Below the pieces are notes generated by a model, which made no database searches, was not told where the DNA came from, and was given only the letters and a program-made list of their open reading frames with translations. A stretch of DNA of 64,000 bases, taken from the NCBI GenBank assembly GCA_016720425.1, contig JADKKQ010000012.1, positions 42,385-106,384 of the forward strand. The letters are read 5' to 3'. Below are positions 61,562 to 64,000 of this stretch, in pieces (position 1 is the first letter of the stretch; each line of letters begins with the position of its first letter). The translations under genes and the position numbers were made by a program. Source of the DNA: Betaproteobacteria bacterium. Its GTDB lineage: Bacteria; Pseudomonadota; Gammaproteobacteria; Burkholderiales; Casimicrobiaceae.

Positions 61562-61600
61562 GCAGGGAGCACCACTCCCTGCCGGGGCGGTGTTCCCTGC
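61562..61600 (+). promoter_or_regulatory. Structured leader 3 (before radC), radC-RNA-motif candidate
   Basis: Blocks: GCAGGGAG (61562-61569), CTCCCTGC (61575-61582), CGGGGC (61583-61588), TTCCCTGC (61593-61600). The first pairs perfectly with the second (5-nt loop). Alternatively GCAGGGAGCACC pairs with GGTGTTCCCTGC over 12 positions with one mismatch. A conserved 'radC' RNA motif is known upstream of radC in Proteobacteria; this may be a member. Confidence 0.65.
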
Positions 61601-61619
61601 ATTCTCAGGAGAACCTCGC

Positions 61620-62207
61620 ATGGACACGTTTTCGTCATTCGACACTGCGTCATTGAAGGACCTGTTGCTGCCGTTCTTTGGCAAACGCACGGATGCTTTG
61701 CTGCTGCAAAGCGAAGGCCGGCTGTCGTTGTTGCTCAAGTTGTCGCGCAAGCTCTACGTCCGGCAAAGCCGCCTCTTCGATGCGGCGGCCGAGTGTGGAC
61801 GACGCGCGGCGCTGGAAGAGTTGGGCGGGCAGGATTGCTTCAGCTCGCCCCGAGCCGTCTGCGATTACCTGCATTGGCATCTCGGGGGCCGGGAGTACGA
61901 GGCGTTCGTGATGCTCACGCTCGATTCCCAGCATCGCCTGTTGCGGGTGCACGAGTGCTTTCGCGGAACGCTGGCGCAGACGTCGGTGTATCCGCGGGAG
62001 ATCGTGAAGCTGGTGCTGCAGGACAACGCGGCCGCAGCGATTTTCGCGCACAACCACCCCTCCGGGGTCGCGGAACCGAGCCGGGCCGACGAACTGCTGA
62101 CGCAAACGCTGAAGCAGACGCTGGCCCTGATCGACGTCCGGGTGCTGGATCACTTCGTGGTGGCTGGCAGTCGTACCGTCAGTTTTGCCGAACGCGGTTT
62201 GTTGTAG
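61620..62207 (+). CDS. RadC-family JAB-domain protein
   Basis: 195 residues with the JAMM metalloprotease-like motif IFAHNHPSGVAEPSRAD (H-x-H-x7-S-x2-D, all ligands present) near residue 140. The preceding REYEAFVMLTLDSQHRLLRVHECFRGTL is the usual RadC strand. Such RadC proteins are frequent on ICEs and plasmids. Despite the old name, a DNA-repair role is not established. AGGAG lies 7 bp before the ATG, straight after the structured leader. Confidence 0.9.
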   Translation: MDTFSSFDTASLKDLLLPFFGKRTDALLLQSEGRLSLLLKLSRKLYVRQSRLFDAAAECGRRAALEELGGQDCFSSPRAVCDYLHWHLGGREYEAFVMLTLDSQHRLLRVHECFRGTLAQTSVYPREIVKLVLQDNAAAAIFAHNHPSGVAEPSRADELLTQTLKQTLALIDVRVLDHFVVAGSRTVSFAERGLL

Positions 62208-62325
62208 CTGTGTACCGGACGACGTGGAGGGAATGTCTTCCCTTCAGGTCGCCCCGGTAGCGAGCGCGACGCAAGTCGCGCTGAACGTCCGGCGCGGAAT
62301 CCTCCGTGCCGGTTCATTGACCCCA

Positions 62326-62365
62326 GCGGGGACGTGCAGCCCCGTACGGGGTCTGCCGTCCCCGC
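62326..62365 (+). promoter_or_regulatory. Structured leader 4 (before DUF932 gene)
   Basis: Blocks: GCGGGGAC (62326-62333), CCCCG (62340-62344), CGGGG (62347-62351), GTCCCCGC (62358-62365), then TTTTC. Outer arms pair perfectly over 8 bp, and the inner CCCCGTACGGGG is a perfect palindrome. Alternatively the first block can pair with the second. Confidence 0.65.
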
Positions 62366-62386
62366 TTTTCGTTGGGAGGTTTCACC

Positions 62387-63451
62387 ATGAAAAGCGGACG
62401 TACTCTCGTTGATCTGGCGCAGGAACTCGAGCGCCAACTGGCGACCAAGCAGGATCTGGTCGTGCCGTCGTCGCTGCTGCGCTGCCACACCGATGACGGT
62501 GGCCATTGCCGGATGCTGATCGATGCCCAGGACGGGGGCGGGGAGTACGGCATTACCGACCTCGCCCGGCGGCAATTGGCCGAAAAGTTGAAGATTCCGT
62601 TCGCGTACTTCGAACGCATGCGGGCGGACCAACCCGACCTCCTGGACCGCAACGTCAACACCTGGTTGCAGACCGACCCCGAGCGCAGGATGCTGCGTAC
62701 GCTGGATGGGCAGGTGCGCGCCGTGCTGTCCGACCGTTACCGCCGCCTGGACCACTACGATCTGGCGGAGCATGTGCTGCCGCTGCTGCAACGGCTGCCC
62801 GAGGCGCGCTTCGAGTCGGTCGAACTGACCGAGACCCGGATGTATCTCAAGGTCGTCACGCCGCGGGTCGAGGTCGAGATCGCGCCGGGGGATGTGGTGC
62901 AAGCCGGCATCGTGATCACCAACTCCGAAGTCGGTCAGGGTACCTTGTCGGTGCAGCCTCTGGTGTACCGGCTGGTGTGCCGCAACGGGCTGATTGCGTC
63001 CGATCGCGCGTTGCGCAAGACGCATGTCGGCCGCATTCTGGACGCGGGGGAGGGGGCGATCACCGTCTTTCGCGACGATACGCTGGCGGCGGATGACCAG
63101 GCCTTCTTCCTCAAGGTTCGGGACGTGGTCGAGGCGGCGGTCTCCGAGGCGGCCTTCCGGCAGGTGGTGCAGAAGATGCAGACCACGCTCGCCATCAAGC
63201 TCACCGGCGATCCGGTCCAGGCCGTCGAGGTGCTCGCCAATCGCTACGCCCTCAACGAGGGTGAACGTGCCGGCGTATTGCGGCACCTCATTGTCGCCGG
63301 CGATCTGTCCGCCTACGGCTTGGTCAACGCCGTCACGCACTACTCGCAGGACGTCGAGGACTACGACCGGGCAACGGAGTTCGAAGCGCTGGGCGGCAAG
63401 TTGATCGAACTGTCTTCGCGGGAATGGCAAGAGCTGGCCGAGGCGGCCTGA
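62387..63451 (+). CDS. DUF932 domain protein
   Basis: 354 residues of the DUF932 (phage/plasmid-like) family common on ICEs: FAYFERMRADQPDLLDRNVNTWL, GQVRAVLSDRYRRLDHYDLAEHVLPLL, the central LSVQPLVYRLVCRNGLI, and the late NEGERAGVLRHLIVAGDLSAYGLVNAVTHYSQDVEDYDRATEFE block. Molecular function unknown. GGGAGG lies 8 bp before the ATG, following leader 4. Confidence 0.85.
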   Translation: MKSGRTLVDLAQELERQLATKQDLVVPSSLLRCHTDDGGHCRMLIDAQDGGGEYGITDLARRQLAEKLKIPFAYFERMRADQPDLLDRNVNTWLQTDPERRMLRTLDGQVRAVLSDRYRRLDHYDLAEHVLPLLQRLPEARFESVELTETRMYLKVVTPRVEVEIAPGDVVQAGIVITNSEVGQGTLSVQPLVYRLVCRNGLIASDRALRKTHVGRILDAGEGAITVFRDDTLAADDQAFFLKVRDVVEAAVSEAAFRQVVQKMQTTLAIKLTGDPVQAVEVLANRYALNEGERAGVLRHLIVAGDLSAYGLVNAVTHYSQDVEDYDRATEFEALGGKLIELSSREWQELAEAA

Positions 63452-63613
63452 TCGCTTCGACCGGGGGTGGGCGCCATGCTCGTGCCTCCGAGTTGTGCCG
63501 GGCAGGTGTCGATCTGCGGGGGTCTCCGTCGCAATGGGTATCCTCGACCAGGGCGGCGATTCGATCGCAGCGGCGTTGCCCAAGAAGAGTGGTTGGATGA
63601 GTGGTGTCCTTAC

Positions 63614-63635
63614 AAGCCCCCAGCGATGGGGGCTT
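63614..63635. terminator. Strong hairpin after the DUF932 gene
   Basis: AAGCCCCCA-GCGA-TGGGGGCTT, a perfect 9-bp stem with a GNRA-type loop, followed on the + strand by GCTTTA and on the minus strand by GTAAGGACA. It stands between the DUF932 gene and a converging minus-strand gene. The rest of the 63452-63739 gap shows no convincing gene. Confidence 0.6.
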
Positions 63636-63739
63636 GCTTTATCCGCCGCGCGGATCGCGCGGTCCTGGGGCCTGATCGGTGGTCAGGGCAGGAACGGTGG
63701 CGATGCTCCGGCTGCATCCACCCGGAGCGCCACCCCGCA

Positions 63740-64000
63740 TCACGCGGCGCTGGTTCCCCGAGCGCGCACCGGCCGGGGTGCAGCGCAGCGCGCCAGGATG
63801 CGCTTCCAGCCGTTGCGGGCGGCGACGGCTTCACCCAGGATGTCGAGGTACTCGCCGGCATCGACGCGGTCGTCCGCCAGCGTTGTTCCCGGCTCGAGGT
63901 CGGCCAGCAGCTGCCGCCGCGCGTGGGGGCTGGCGCCGCACTCGCGGATGCGGCTGTAGGCTTCGCAGGCATACGCGAACGTTTCACGCCGCCGAAAGTC
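63740..64000 (-). CDS. Hypothetical protein, 5' end outside window
   Basis: Open frame entering from the right edge for 86 codons to TGA at 63740. Visible residues run FAYACEAYSRIRECGASPHA then QLLADLEPGTTLADDRVDAG, EYLDILGEAVAARNGW. The balanced composition looks coding, and better than any other frame here. No family recognised; the start is not in the window. Confidence 0.5.
   Translation of the reverse strand, partial: DFRRRETFAYACEAYSRIRECGASPHARRQLLADLEPGTTLADDRVDAGEYLDILGEAVAARNGWKRILARCAAPRPVRARGTSAA

Larger units (their letters stand above)
50614..64000. mobile_element. Integrative element of the PFGI-1/SPI-7 ICE type, right end outside window
   Basis: Begins at the 3' end of tRNA-fMet and carries a tyrosine integrase, an excisionase-like gene, then the ordered block ParB-like, DUF2857, STY4528-like, TIGR03761, DUF3158, SSB, DUF3577, DUF3275, RadC and DUF932. 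That is the replication/maintenance module of this ICE family. The integrase part is visibly less GC-rich (about 60 % by eye) than the 70 % core. No second copy of the tRNA 3' end is in the window, so the far attachment site lies beyond it. ParA, DnaB, topoisomerase III and conjugation genes are not seen here. Confidence 0.85.

Noticed and set aside
63495..63959. Plus-strand frame of 154 codons near the right edge
   Set aside because: It is serine/arginine-rich and crosses the strong hairpin at 63614; the opposite strand has a better-looking frame.
50614..64000. Second copy of the tRNA-fMet 3' end (the other attachment site)
   Set aside because: I looked for the T-loop-to-CCA sequence and found no second copy in the window.

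Overview
The window is about 70 % GC chromosome of a betaproteobacterium, most likely in or near the Burkholderiales. This rests on gene order: accA-tilS, surE-pcm-nlpD-rpoS, alaC-alaA-hom-thrC, and GC-hairpin spacers of a type I associate with Burkholderiales. No ribosomal RNA is present, so finer placement is not possible from the window.

Core chromosome (1-50.5 kb). In order: tilS (cut by the left edge) and accA; two small transporters, a GNAT acetyltransferase and two membrane proteins, all on the minus strand; then a dmlA-like D-malate/tartrate dehydrogenase, pntA-pntB transhydrogenase and a CaiB-type CoA-transferase. A peptide-type ABC binding protein diverges from hrpA, followed by a DUF1631 protein, a CinA-like protein and a MaoC hydratase. 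pyrD diverges from mltB, and pgi diverges from ppc. An iron ABC system follows, with the binding protein behind a Fur-box-like palindrome and the permease convergent to it; the best ATPase candidate lies 18 kb away. Then come the stress/stationary-phase set surE-pcm-nlpD-rpoS, a moxR-DUF58-tgpA operon, a histone-deacetylase-like protein, an orphan Tat-exported Rieske protein, a YcgR-like PilZ protein and a Mth938-type protein. The aspartate-family/alanine cluster alaC-alaA-hom-thrC leads into a membrane-anchored C13 peptidase homologue that has lost its catalytic histidine, a 16-bp tandem repeat, and the iron-type ATPase.

Mobile region (50.6-64 kb, continuing past the right edge). An initiator tRNA-fMet gene with its own promoter is followed at once by a UUCG hairpin, a tyrosine integrase and an excisionase-like HTH gene preceded by a truncated copy of itself. 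Beyond lies the replication/maintenance block of an integrative conjugative element of the PFGI-1/SPI-7 type: ParB-like, DUF2857, STY4528-like, PFL_4669/TIGR03761, DUF3158, SSB, then DUF3577, DUF3275, RadC and DUF932. Many of these genes are coupled by ATGA overlaps. Between SSB and DUF3577 sits probable cargo: a glutathione S-transferase and a frameshifted DUF3750 gene. ParA, DnaB, topoisomerase III and the conjugation genes are not seen, so the element is rearranged or partly outside the window.

The most interesting signals are in this region. Four successive genes (DUF3577, DUF3275, radC, DUF932) each have a leader with the same G-block/C-block/G-block/C-block design, in which the first block can pair with either of two partners; this looks like a multi-copy cis-regulatory RNA. 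A 19-bp palindrome recurs three times inside the parB-like gene and once downstream. A slippery CCCAAAGGGTTT sequence sits where an ATGA-coupled start would have to shift -1 to enter the DUF3158 frame. All domain assignments come from reading motifs; no database search was possible.
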